Source: an uncultured Prevotellaceae bacterium
Lineage (GTDB): Bacteria > Bacteroidota > Bacteroidia > Bacteroidales > Bacteroidaceae
Length of the DNA stretch: 64,000 nucleotides
Assembly: GCA_900318915.1 (NCBI GenBank)
Contig: ONMI01000001.1
Span: 56,712-120,711 of the forward strand
Reading direction: 5' to 3'
The translations under genes were made by a program, and so were the position numbers. A model generated the notes under the pieces. That model made no database searches, was not told where the DNA came from, and saw only the letters and a list, made by a program, of their open reading frames with translations. Position 1 is the first letter of the stretch. Every line of letters starts with the position of its first letter. Positions 14,743-23,843 of this stretch are shown here, piece by piece.

Positions 14743-17700
14743 AAGATTATATATCCAAGCTCTAATACCGTTGGTATTAATTATAGGAATTAACTGCTTA
14801 TTTCCTATAACATTTACTGCGTATTTCCTCCTTTGTGCTTTTGCTTTATTTGCTAGTGTTTTCTGGAGCACTAGAGTTACTTGCTGGAGTATAATTACAA
14901 CGGCATCTGTGCTTGTAACTTTGAATTATCTGCGTCCAAGTTCAGATGTATACAATAATGCAGCACATCATGTTATTGCCTTAAGAGGCATGGAAAAGCA
15001 AGGGACTATAACTCTGGTTAATTCATCTGATCCTAAAAAAGCTCTGAACGATGGTGATCAGTATAACGGTTACTTGTTTGCGAAATTTGTTTCAAATAGG
15101 AATAGCATAGAAATTAGAGAGAAATTATCGTCGCAGCCTATTTATGTTTTTGACAAATCAATAGGTGATGAAGGTGCATATCGTTTGTTAAACGGAGAAA
15201 ATCTTATTCGATTTACAAAGAACATTAAGTTTTCTGTCGGTGGACATTCTGTTTCGCTATCATTGAGTAATGATGCCGATACATTAATTTGTAAGGCTGA
15301 ATTTGTTACGGATAGTAATCGTATTGCAAATTTAGCATTTAACAAAAAGATTAAAGAGGGTTACCCTATTGTTGATTTACTCCGTAGCGGAGGAAATTGC
15401 TCAGCAACAGAAGAAGACGTTTTGTCTTATGTTAAAGACGTATATGTTGTTAGAGAAATCATTTCATCAGATCATCTCTCTGATGACATATGGTATATTA
15501 CAGTAACACCAACTTTATATTCTGCTCTTAATCGGGAAGAAGTCACGATATCATGCGATAATCAAAAATACACTTATGCATTATGTGAAAGTAATCATGT
15601 TCTTAGCGAAGAACAAAAAATGTACTGGGGAGTAGGATCTTCAAAATCTCTTGCTATTTACTTTTGTGGTATTGAAGGTGATGGTATAGAGATGAATTAT
15701 GATATGCCTATAATGTATAATTTCCCTGCTGATTCGATTGGATGTTGCAATAAGATAGCAGCTATATCATCTTCGAGTGATGATTTACTGTCCTCTGAAA
15801 TCAAGGAAGCCTTTTTCTTTGATATGTTTACGAAAAAAGGAAACGAGTTCAACTTTAGTGGAACTATCTCATACCAGACTGCAGCAAGTCCAGCTCCTTT
15901 AAGTGTTAACATTTTAGATGCCAATCAAGATAAAGGAAAGAAAGTCATTGCTTCCACAAATAACTCTAATCATTTTCAACTTACTACGAAAAAGGGGCAT
16001 GCGAAATGGAATGTCTCTATCGTAAATCTTAGAGAGATAAGCCCGATTGATGAGGCTGCGAATCCATTTATAAGTGAATGGTTATTGATAGGTATTATCC
16101 TTTTTGTCAGCTTGTTTACTATACTCACATTAGTTATCTTCTCTGACGGTGGCTTGAACACCTATAAGGCAACTTCGGTGTTTAACATATGGAGTTTTTT
16201 TGTTCCTTTGGTAACTTTGCGCTTGTACCTTTTGTGGCGTATTGCAGTGTTTCCACCTACAACAAACATTACAAAAGCAGAGTTTCTTCGTTATCGAATG
16301 GAAAACGGCCTAACACAAAATGCGATGGCGTTAACTCTGTTTTGCATAGGTGTGCTTGTCCTCCTGACAATAGGATTGTGCATCTATGAGAAAGTCTTGA
16401 AACAAAAGTCTTTAGCTATTTCTCTTTCAGAGAAACAGGGGCTGTATGTTTATGTAGTGTCTTTAATTGTGGCAGTTGCGTCTATGTTCTCAGGACTTGT
16501 GCTTGGTAATATTATGATGCCAGTTTTGGTGTTCTTCATAAATGAGTATATCTGCCTTAAATATCTTAAGTTACCATATAGAATCTTAAATATACTTGTG
16601 GTTATGGCATTACTTGTTAAGGGTGATCCTGGATATGCCATAATGTTTGTGATATTCGTATCTGTATATTTTATTATACAGACAATTGTGTTCCGTAATT
16701 CGGAATCAACAGATAGAGCTGAACGAAATGCAGCATGGAATTTATGCTTGATGCTTTCGGTATTAGTTGGTACAATTATTATCTTTGCGCCACAACTTGT
16801 AGCTTGCTTGTTTGACAACTCTACCATATTGGGTATAGGACTCCCATCTTGGATTTTTGCAATAATCTCTACCGTCTTTTTTATAGCGACCATACGACTC
16901 ATCTATATCTATTATGGTAATAAGTTAGCAGGTATTGCTATTATATCTGCCTTTATTCTTATTCCAACGATAAGTATTGTCGGCCCTTCTTTCTTGAATA
17001 ACAACAAACATGTCAAGTATCGTTCTCTTATTCATACACAAGACGTTGGACAGATAATGATGAATGAGAATGTAGCTGAACGAGACAATCAACGCCTTCT
17101 TGAAGCATCACAAAATCAATGGTTCTTGCAATACCATTCTAATTTGGGAGAAAAGCGGGTTCTTGACGATGGAATCCTACATCTCTATCCTCACTTCAAA
17201 AAGGGTGTGTCATGGAGCACACAGATAAGTGACGTTATTTGTTCTCGCTATATAATTGGCGAATTATCTCTGATTGTGCCTTTAGCAATGATTTGTTTTG
17301 TCATTGTATTTTTCTTGTTTTCATTGAAACATGCCAGTGAATCTCCTGTTGGTAAATCTGTATCGTATGGTATAGCTTTATTATTCTTAATACAAACAAC
17401 ATTCGTTTGGATGGCTAATACCAATAGAATGATTTTCTTTGGCCAGGACTTTCCTTTCATGAGTCAAAATGCTCGTATCACGATGCTCATGTTCTGTTTG
17501 CTTCTTTTCATGATGATGTGCTCATCTGGAAGAGACGAGAGTGATGATAGCGTAGTGGAAAGCAGATTGTCAAATAATGGTTTTGATTATTTTAATCATA
17601 AACCTTTGAAATCATTTATGGTATTGTTCTTCGTCATTTTTGGAGTGGTATTTATGTTTGGCAACAAGTACTCTTCATTGTATCATACAGATCAGGCTAC

Positions 17701-19873
17701 TGCATTTAATGCCGGAGAAGCTATGATGCAGGCGGAGAAGGATTTAGATAAGATTAATGCACATTTAGCTACATTTGCTGCCAAAAAGAAATTAAAACCA
17801 AATGGCGAAAATCTTACAAAACTTTTTGACGAGATAAACAATACAATAGGTATTGACAACTATGTTAAAACGCTTGAAGAGAATGGTGAAATACAGCCTT
17901 TCTCAGCTTCTCTGTATCATGCATTCCGCAATAATTTGCAGTTAGATAATAGGATAGATAATATCATTCATCTTCAGTATATTTCTGCAGCTAAAGCATA
18001 CAAATTTGCACTAAATAATGGTTTTTATAGCCTTCGCACACCCGAAATGCAGAAAATGTTATGGAGTGGAAATGTCTATGCATACGATGATAAGCATGAC
18101 ATGGATAATTTGCTTGTCTCTTCCGGTAGCACTGACAAGATTGACATATACAGGATCCCAAGATCTTGGCTCATGGATGACTCTCAGGATATCGGTATCG
18201 CTGATGTAAGATACACTCGTGGCGATTGCGATATCGTTTTGAGATCACCTCTATGTGATTATCGTATCAATGAAGCCAAAGTCTTCGTTTTAAATCTGAA
18301 TGAATGTATTGAGACAAGAATAGGAAATACCATTTATCTAGATCAGTTATCAGGCAGAAAGGAGAAACTGTTGGCAAAGAATATGATTGTCAATGGCCAA
18401 AATAGATTCTTCTACCCAATGGGTAAAAGTCTTTTCTGGATAAAAGATTTCTCCGAAATGCTAGCATCTCAATCTTATGATAGTAAGAATAAAAACTGTG
18501 AGTTGACTCTTGACAAAGATCTTTTGGGAAACATATATGATATTCTTGATGGTACCAAGAAGACATGTTCTGTAGTTGCTCTTGATGGAGATGGCAATGT
18601 ACGTCTCCTGGCAGAGTACAACTCTAGGGATGAGTACAATCTTGATCCGAATAATACAATTGCCATAGAACGCTTTGTAGAACAGAGCTATCTCAATCCA
18701 AATTACTCAGAAGACTCAAAGATATTTGGCAACCAAAATTTGGTTTATATGCTTCCTGGTCCGGGTTCATCATTAAAGCCAATTACATATGCTGCTGTTA
18801 CATCCCAAACAAGTTCTGTAGATTGGGCTTCTTTGAGACTTCATGCTCCAAAATCAGATTTCATGTCGCCTGATTATCGATACTATTTGATGAAAGAGTT
18901 CGGCCCTGATTATAAGTACTCAGATAAAGTTCCATTCAAGTCAATATGTGGAGATGAAAACGGAAAGGATGGATGGGTAGATAATGATTTCTATCTCTAT
19001 AAATCTTCAAACTACTATAATGCTTTGGTTACCTACTTCGGCAACTATGACATTGGTGAGCTAAGTAATCTATCTCAGATTATTGAGCCAACGTCAGACA
19101 TGTCAAACTTTCCTGTATTCGAGTTGAATGGAAAAACTTATAAGTTCAAGAACTCTCCTAATAAGGATAGACAGAATAGTATTCTGAATACAGCCTTGGC
19201 ACTTAACTTCAAAATGAAAGTGGCTTTGGATGCAAAAGATTCTACAAGATTTGTATCTGAAGAATGGTCGCGTAGTGCAAAAGTTGCAAATCATCCATGG
19301 GTATTTCCAGCGTCATCAAATGCATATCTGCAACAGATGCGTGATCTACCGTCAGAAGCTCTTAGACTAAAACAATACACACTTGGTTCAAGCCCATTGC
19401 GTATTACACCTTTAATGATGGCAGAAATGTATGGTAGGCTGTATTCTCTACATCCCGACTTTTATGCGTGCATAACAAAAAATAAGAATGTTCAGAAAGA
19501 GATATGGGATGTTCCAAATGGCAAAAGGCAAGATGAAATGTTCGACTTCTACAAGAAGAACTTGTTCCGAGGTATGGCGAACTGCGTTTCCATTGGTACA
19601 GCATCTAAACATCTGTCAGGTGTTGACAAGAAAGACAAGTATTTCTTATATGCGAAAACGGGAACACTTACCCTTGGCGATAATATAAAAGATGACCGAA
19701 TGCTTGCAGTAATCATTACAAATCGTGATTTGAGTCAGGTGACTGATCCAAAGGACTACAAGTTCTATGTGGTCTACTTCCGCTTTAAGCAAACGGGCGA
19801 AATGTACAACGTAAGCAAGGTTATTAACCAAATAATCGGAAGCAAGTCATTCTCTACCTACATGAGTATATAA
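14735..19873 (+). CDS. Giant SEDS-penicillin-binding protein fusion
   Basis: A 1712-residue protein. Residues 1-70 hold about three membrane helices, then an extracytoplasmic beta-rich region (70-440). From about 447 to 930 come roughly ten helices. Their last part resembles the SEDS (FtsW/RodA) C-terminus: STQISDVICSRYIIGE near 829 parallels the HTDFIFAVIGEE-type motif, and FFGQDFPFMSQNARITM near 902 parallels the LPFxSYGGS motif. One more helix (about 960-976) leads to a periplasmic transpeptidase domain with all three active-site motifs: SxxK (SSLK, S1345-K1348), SxN (SSN, 1424-1426) and KTG (1641-1643). SEDS proteins polymerise lipid II and class B PBPs cross-link; normally they are separate chains. 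The SEDS catalytic Asp could not be pinned down. Confidence 0.8.
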   Translation: MDKRLYIQALIPLVLIIGINCLFPITFTAYFLLCAFALFASVFWSTRVTCWSIITTASVLVTLNYLRPSSDVYNNAAHHVIALRGMEKQGTITLVNSSDPKKALNDGDQYNGYLFAKFVSNRNSIEIREKLSSQPIYVFDKSIGDEGAYRLLNGENLIRFTKNIKFSVGGHSVSLSLSNDADTLICKAEFVTDSNRIANLAFNKKIKEGYPIVDLLRSGGNCSATEEDVLSYVKDVYVVREIISSDHLSDDIWYITVTPTLYSALNREEVTISCDNQKYTYALCESNHVLSEEQKMYWGVGSSKSLAIYFCGIEGDGIEMNYDMPIMYNFPADSIGCCNKIAAISSSSDDLLSSEIKEAFFFDMFTKKGNEFNFSGTISYQTAASPAPLSVNILDANQDKGKKVIASTNNSNHFQLTTKKGHAKWNVSIVNLREISPIDEAANPFISEWLLIGIILFVSLFTILTLVIFSDGGLNTYKATSVFNIWSFFVPLVTLRLYLLWRIAVFPPTTNITKAEFLRYRMENGLTQNAMALTLFCIGVLVLLTIGLCIYEKVLKQKSLAISLSEKQGLYVYVVSLIVAVASMFSGLVLGNIMMPVLVFFINEYICLKYLKLPYRILNILVVMALLVKGDPGYAIMFVIFVSVYFIIQTIVFRNSESTDRAERNAAWNLCLMLSVLVGTIIIFAPQLVACLFDNSTILGIGLPSWIFAIISTVFFIATIRLIYIYYGNKLAGIAIISAFILIPTISIVGPSFLNNNKHVKYRSLIHTQDVGQIMMNENVAERDNQRLLEASQNQWFLQYHSNLGEKRVLDDGILHLYPHFKKGVSWSTQISDVICSRYIIGELSLIVPLAMICFVIVFFLFSLKHASESPVGKSVSYGIALLFLIQTTFVWMANTNRMIFFGQDFPFMSQNARITMLMFCLLLFMMMCSSGRDESDDSVVESRLSNNGFDYFNHKPLKSFMVLFFVIFGVVFMFGNKYSSLYHTDQATAFNAGEAMMQAEKDLDKINAHLATFAAKKKLKPNGENLTKLFDEINNTIGIDNYVKTLEENGEIQPFSASLYHAFRNNLQLDNRIDNIIHLQYISAAKAYKFALNNGFYSLRTPEMQKMLWSGNVYAYDDKHDMDNLLVSSGSTDKIDIYRIPRSWLMDDSQDIGIADVRYTRGDCDIVLRSPLCDYRINEAKVFVLNLNECIETRIGNTIYLDQLSGRKEKLLAKNMIVNGQNRFFYPMGKSLFWIKDFSEMLASQSYDSKNKNCELTLDKDLLGNIYDILDGTKKTCSVVALDGDGNVRLLAEYNSRDEYNLDPNNTIAIERFVEQSYLNPNYSEDSKIFGNQNLVYMLPGPGSSLKPITYAAVTSQTSSVDWASLRLHAPKSDFMSPDYRYYLMKEFGPDYKYSDKVPFKSICGDENGKDGWVDNDFYLYKSSNYYNALVTYFGNYDIGELSNLSQIIEPTSDMSNFPVFELNGKTYKFKNSPNKDRQNSILNTALALNFKMKVALDAKDSTRFVSEEWSRSAKVANHPWVFPASSNAYLQQMRDLPSEALRLKQYTLGSSPLRITPLMMAEMYGRLYSLHPDFYACITKNKNVQKEIWDVPNGKRQDEMFDFYKKNLFRGMANCVSIGTASKHLSGVDKKDKYFLYAKTGTLTLGDNIKDDRMLAVIITNRDLSQVTDPKDYKFYVVYFRFKQTGEMYNVSKVINQIIGSKSFSTYMSI

Positions 19874-19885
19874 TATTAAAGGTAT

Positions 19886-20335
19886 ATGAAAACATCTTAT
19901 TTGATTATAGCGTTATTGGTTGTGCTTATCCTATCTGTATTAGCATACTTTAGACTGACAGCAAAGGTTTATTCTTCATTTGCTGTTGAGGACATGCCTG
20001 TTGATTCAAAAGAATTTGTATGGGTTCGTATGGACTCTCTATCAAAAGGTCTTATGGATATTTCAGGCACAGAGATTAAGGTTGATTCCACAAAATCAAA
20101 GGCTTACATAATTACATACACTTCTAAAAAATACTTGCTTCATGAAGTCATAGAAGGCATAGAAACAAACAGGAAACATCTTCTTGAAAACGCAAAAGAT
20201 TTAATGAAATATAAGGAAGATGGCAGCAAGGTTGAAATATCACTAAAAAAGAAAGATAAGTTTGTCTATTGTCCTGTGTTGATTCTTGATAGAATTTTAT
20301 ATTGGAAAAATAAGCAATCCACTAAATTAGATTAA
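19886..20335 (+). CDS. Membrane-anchored small protein, unknown
   Basis: A 149-residue protein with one N-terminal membrane helix (5-24) and a mixed alpha/beta soluble part, probably extracytoplasmic. No family recognised. It lies 12 bp after the SEDS-PBP gene and 6 bp before the TerD-tail gene, so it belongs to the same operon. Confidence 0.65.
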   Translation: MKTSYLIIALLVVLILSVLAYFRLTAKVYSSFAVEDMPVDSKEFVWVRMDSLSKGLMDISGTEIKVDSTKSKAYIITYTSKKYLLHEVIEGIETNRKHLLENAKDLMKYKEDGSKVEISLKKKDKFVYCPVLILDRILYWKNKQSTKLD

Positions 20336-20341
20336 GTAAAA

Positions 20342-21463
20342 ATGAGTATATTCAATCAAAATCTGAAATCTCCGTTGGAGGTAATAGTTGAGTGGGTGCG
20401 CAACTCTTCTGTGCCACCACTAACGCTTAGTATCTCTGCGCTTATGCTCAATAAGGATGATGTCATCAATAGATTAGAGGATTTCGTTTTTTACGGAACC
20501 CCTAATAAAGGCAATGATATTATTTCATCGGACAAGAGTGTTACTTGCGATGCACTTAACTTCGAGAAAGGTTTCGGTACAGAGAACTCGTACAAGATGA
20601 ATCTTGAATTAGGGAGGGTGTCAGCAAATGTCGATCGTATTAATATTGTGGTTAGTATCAATACTAAAGGCGACAATACACAGCTTCCTGCTTTTGATTC
20701 TTTAACCAAAGCGACATTCTCAATAAAAGATGCTGCAGGTTTAACATTTACAACAGACCTTAACAAAACAGGTGAATCGTCTTGTAGATGCATATCCGTT
20801 GGCTTAGTACGTCGTTATGCACAGTTTTGGAGATTTGAAGAGGAGATGGAGCTAAAACTTGGAGGTCTGGAACTTGTTTACAACGAGTACATGAGTGATT
20901 CTATTAAAAAAAATTATCCTTTCTCAAAGATTGGAGATTTAAGTCTTATAGAGAATAGGTATAAGAAGACTACAAAAACTACAAACATTTCTAAGGATGG
21001 TTCCAAAAGCATCATAGAAAAAACAGTTGAAATGATTACAACCCAATTGGGTAAAATAGCAGGGACGATTGAACCACAGAAGCCCTGGAAAGTTGCAATT
21101 CCTATAAATCCTATGCTAGGGGGTAATTCAGCTGGAGTTAATTCAAATAAAGAATATAAAGAATCCGGTCATAGAGAGGGGAAGAAATGGTCAGCACTGA
21201 TACCCCAACAGCATAAAACAGAAAATAATGGTTTAGAAACTAAAGATTCTATGCAAAAAGGTGGAGAAGATAAGCCTTGGAAAAGTCAGATACCCCATTC
21301 ACCTAACGATTCTGGAACTTGTGAAGGTGCAAGTACACCGATAGAAGACACTAATTATTCTTCGGCAAAACCAAAGAAAAATCAAATTGTATCACGGACT
21401 GCAGGTTCGTCAAATAAAAACGAGAATAAACCTTGGAGTAATATTATTCCTAACAAAAAATAA
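20342..21463 (+). CDS. TerD-like protein with repeated W-x3-IP tail
   Basis: Residues 1-190 look like a divergent TerD domain (FVFYGTPNKGNDIISSD; RINIVVSINT; RRYAQFWRFEEEMELKLGG). Residues about 200-373 are polar and probably disordered, and carry four copies of a short motif, K-[PK]-W-x3-I-P, starting at residues 247, 281, 311 and 363; the last lies at the extreme C-terminus. Such spacing suggests several docking sites for one partner. TerD domains bind Ca2+. The gene is in the membrane-enzyme operon rather than beside the classical ter genes. Confidence 0.75.
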   Translation: MSIFNQNLKSPLEVIVEWVRNSSVPPLTLSISALMLNKDDVINRLEDFVFYGTPNKGNDIISSDKSVTCDALNFEKGFGTENSYKMNLELGRVSANVDRINIVVSINTKGDNTQLPAFDSLTKATFSIKDAAGLTFTTDLNKTGESSCRCISVGLVRRYAQFWRFEEEMELKLGGLELVYNEYMSDSIKKNYPFSKIGDLSLIENRYKKTTKTTNISKDGSKSIIEKTVEMITTQLGKIAGTIEPQKPWKVAIPINPMLGGNSAGVNSNKEYKESGHREGKKWSALIPQQHKTENNGLETKDSMQKGGEDKPWKSQIPHSPNDSGTCEGASTPIEDTNYSSAKPKKNQIVSRTAGSSNKNENKPWSNIIPNKK

Positions 21464-21479
21464 AAATAATTATTAATTT

Positions 21480-22181
21480 ATGGCAGATTTTTTTGAAGCT
21501 GGTGATTTCACGAAAACACTGAAACTCGCCGATGAATTGGTTTTTACCAAGCAAAAATTTAGTAAAATCAAGGTTGAACTTTCTTGGGAAGGAGACGACC
21601 TTGACTTGTGTGCATTCATGGTTGATGCCAAGAACAAGGTTAAAAATAAACTTGACCTCGTTTACTTTGGTTCTGAACGTAGATGGTTAACTACGAAACC
21701 TTTTAATGCTCCCGATTTTGATCCACTTGAAGGCAGAGTAAGCGTATGGGAGAATGATGCAGAACGTAACTTTAAGAATGACGACAAGTGGAAGGAAAGA
21801 ACTCTTCCTTTGTCTCTTGACGATTCTGTAATTGGTTCTTGGGATGACGCTGGAAATGGCGCATGTGGTGAAAGAATGCATGTGTTACTTAAAGAGGTTG
21901 ACACAAGAAAATACAAATCCATTGTATTTGCTGCTGTAGTCGCAGAATCAGACCTTGAAGAAGGGTTGACATTCTCAGATGTAAAGAATCCTTATGTTCG
22001 CATCTATGATGCTGAGACAAACAAGACTCTTGCAGAGTATCGATTGAATCAGGATTTCCCGGGTAAGGGTTCTGTGTGTTTTGGTAAACTAACTATTGAT
22101 TCTGACAAACGTTGGAAGTTTGTCGCGATGGCAGAGGCATATGATGGAGGTATGTATTATCTTGCAAAGGAAGTGTTCTAA
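21480..22181 (+). CDS. TerD-family protein
   Basis: A 233-residue TerD-fold protein. The hallmark acidic loop is present (VELSWEGDDLDLCAFM, near residue 40), as are DDSVIGSWDDAGNG near 110, PYVRIYDAETNKTLAEYRL near 180 and the closing RWKFVAMAEAYDGG. It has an extra segment around residues 60-100 compared with 190-residue TerD or TerE. The known role of the family is Ca2+ binding in tellurite, phage and colicin resistance. It is separated by 16 bp from the preceding TerD-tail gene. Confidence 0.85.
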   Translation: MADFFEAGDFTKTLKLADELVFTKQKFSKIKVELSWEGDDLDLCAFMVDAKNKVKNKLDLVYFGSERRWLTTKPFNAPDFDPLEGRVSVWENDAERNFKNDDKWKERTLPLSLDDSVIGSWDDAGNGACGERMHVLLKEVDTRKYKSIVFAAVVAESDLEEGLTFSDVKNPYVRIYDAETNKTLAEYRLNQDFPGKGSVCFGKLTIDSDKRWKFVAMAEAYDGGMYYLAKEVF

Positions 22182-22192
22182 ACAAATTTGTT

Positions 22193-22699
22193 ATGGCTAA
22201 TGATTTGTTTACAAAAGAAGATTTTGTAAAAAAAGGAAAAGTATCAAATCCTTGGTACAAGAATTGGAAGATTCTAACCCCAAGTGCATTAGTGTTGGCT
22301 GTTGCTAGTGTTATAGGAATCTCACAATTTAATAGTAGTGGAGGAAATGGTCAAACACATCAAAAAACTGACACCATTACTATTGATAGTGTTACTAAAA
22401 AGACACCCATAATCACTCCTGACAGTTTGACTGTAACAGAAGAAATTGGTGATTCTATCAATGAAGAGGCTGAAAAGGACATCTCAAAAACAGTAAATAA
22501 GACAGGCAAAATAGAATCAGCAAACACGAATATCAGTAAGACCTCTGATTCCCATTTCGATAATGTAGAAGAAGAAGCATTGTCTGTAATTCGAGGTAAC
22601 TACGGCAATAATCCAGAACGTCGCCGTTTGCTTAAAGAACGCTACCAAGAGATACAAAACAAGGTTAACGAAATGTATCGAAACGGTCAAGTGAAATAA
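22193..22699 (+). CDS. Single-TM protein with CW_7-like C-terminal module
   Basis: A 168-residue protein with a short N-terminal cytoplasmic stretch, one membrane helix (about 29-45), a Thr/Ser/Lys-rich linker, and a C-terminal module at about 126-165. The module has VIRGNYGNNPERRRLL followed by Y-x2-IQNKVNEMY. This pattern (GxYGN-x2-ER-x2-L, then VQ-x2-VN) matches CW_7 (Cpl-7) repeats, which bind peptidoglycan muropeptides. That would place the module in the periplasm, next to the SEDS-PBP product. Last gene before a strong terminator. The CW_7 call is by eye. Confidence 0.65.
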   Translation: MANDLFTKEDFVKKGKVSNPWYKNWKILTPSALVLAVASVIGISQFNSSGGNGQTHQKTDTITIDSVTKKTPIITPDSLTVTEEIGDSINEEAEKDISKTVNKTGKIESANTNISKTSDSHFDNVEEEALSVIRGNYGNNPERRRLLKERYQEIQNKVNEMYRNGQVK

Positions 22700-22710
22700 T
22701 GTTTATTAAT

Positions 22711-22742
22711 AGACTGGGCGAGTAAAATAGCTCGTCCAGTCT
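22711..22742 (+). terminator. Hairpin ending the first island operon
   Basis: A 12-bp stem (AGACTGGGCGAG with CTCGTCCAGTCT, one G-U pair) and an 8-nt loop, 11 bp after the stop of the CW_7-like gene. It separates the SEDS-PBP block from the genes downstream. The T run is short. Confidence 0.8.
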
Positions 22743-22755
22743 TAATCACTAAAAG

Positions 22756-22992
22756 ATGAATAGATTAGTATCATTTCTCTTATTTTATATAGTAATAGTA
22801 CCACAAATATATACTAATGGAGATACAAGTGTAAGTTCATCATCTGGACAGTTGGTATATATTTGTGTTACTGGTAAAGTGTATCATTCAACAAAAAAAT
22901 GTCGAGGGTTGAGCAATGCCACCCATAAAATAAAAGGCGTTCCTTTGGAGGAAGCTCAAAAAACAAGAAGACCTTGCAAAATTTGCTATTAA
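22756..22992 (+). CDS. Small exported Cys/His protein, probable metal binder
   Basis: A 78-residue protein with a signal peptide (about 1-20) and a compact domain VYHSTKKC followed by C-x2-C at the C-terminus (RPCKIC). The His-x4-Cys plus Cys-x2-Cys layout resembles small Zn-binding knuckles found in many Bacteroidetes secreted proteins and in Ada-like domains. It starts just after the operon terminator and one base before the DUF1810 gene. Confidence 0.65.
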   Translation: MNRLVSFLLFYIVIVPQIYTNGDTSVSSSSGQLVYICVTGKVYHSTKKCRGLSNATHKIKGVPLEEAQKTRRPCKICY

Positions 22993-22993
22993 A

Positions 22994-23431
22994 ATGGATG
23001 ATTTGGATAGGTTTGTAGAAGCTCAAGAAAGGAAGTATTTTTTTGCTTTGGAAGAAATTAAAAATGGCAGGAAAAGAAGCCATTGGATATGGTATGTTTT
23101 TCCGCAGTTAAAAGGTCTACGACATAGTTATAGGTCAAACTTTTATGGAATTAAGGATGAGGAAGAGGCCAAATCTTATCTTGATCACCCCATATTAGGG
23201 CCTAGATTAAAAGAAATAACCCAGGCCTTACTTGATTTGCCCAAAGAATTAACGGCACGAGAAATATTAGGTCGGATAGATGCCCTAAAGGTCAAGTCTT
23301 CAATGACTCTTTTCTATCAAGTGTCTAAGGAAGATTTATTCCTTAGAGTTCTGAATAGGTTCTATGATGGTTGTCAAGACCAATATACTATTAACATTTT
23401 GAATAAAGGACGACATGAAAATGTTTTATAG
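22994..23431 (+). CDS. DUF1810 family protein
   Basis: A 145-residue protein of the DUF1810 family, matched across its length: FVEAQERKYFFALEEIKNGRKRSHWIWYVFPQ (split here as the family's opening), GLRHSYRSNFYGI, and the HPILGPRLKEI block. Members often lie near macrodomain or stress genes; the biochemical function is unknown. It overlaps the following lipoprotein gene by 17 bp. Confidence 0.85.
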   Translation: MDDLDRFVEAQERKYFFALEEIKNGRKRSHWIWYVFPQLKGLRHSYRSNFYGIKDEEEAKSYLDHPILGPRLKEITQALLDLPKELTAREILGRIDALKVKSSMTLFYQVSKEDLFLRVLNRFYDGCQDQYTINILNKGRHENVL

Positions 23432-23798
23432 AATATTTACAGCATTCTTCTTTATAAGTATTGTTGTGACTGCAATATCTTGTAATTCAAAACAGGATGC
23501 GTTATCACGACTCGAAACACTTTACGAAGAGTTGCAACAGAATTGTGACGAATATTCAGCAGACGATTGGGATGCCGTTATTGCCGAGATGAATGATATT
23601 GATGATGTGTTAAAGCAGAACCAATCAGATTATTCTGATGAAGAAATAAAAGAAATAGGCAGGCTTAAAGGTCTTTGCCTAGCCCAAATCGCTAAGTCTT
23701 CTGCCCACTCATTTAAAGAACAATTGAAAAATGTGATAAATGAAGCAGAGGGCTTGTTTGAAGGTTTTACAGAAGGATTGACTGATTCAAGAAGATAA
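23415..23798 (+). CDS. Small helical lipoprotein
   Basis: A 127-residue protein with an N-terminal membrane segment and lipobox TAISC (Cys at about 23). The mature part is an acidic helical bundle with the pattern YSADDWDAVIAEM and YSDEEIKEIGRLKG, resembling small Bacteroidales lipoproteins of the DUF6565 type. The second ATG (third codon) is an equally good start. Confidence 0.7.
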   Translation: MKMFYRIFTAFFFISIVVTAISCNSKQDALSRLETLYEELQQNCDEYSADDWDAVIAEMNDIDDVLKQNQSDYSDEEIKEIGRLKGLCLAQIAKSSAHSFKEQLKNVINEAEGLFEGFTEGLTDSRR

Positions 23799-23843
23799 AG
23801 ACTATCAATATCTTTTTATTGGTCATTTGAGTGTTATAAAGAT

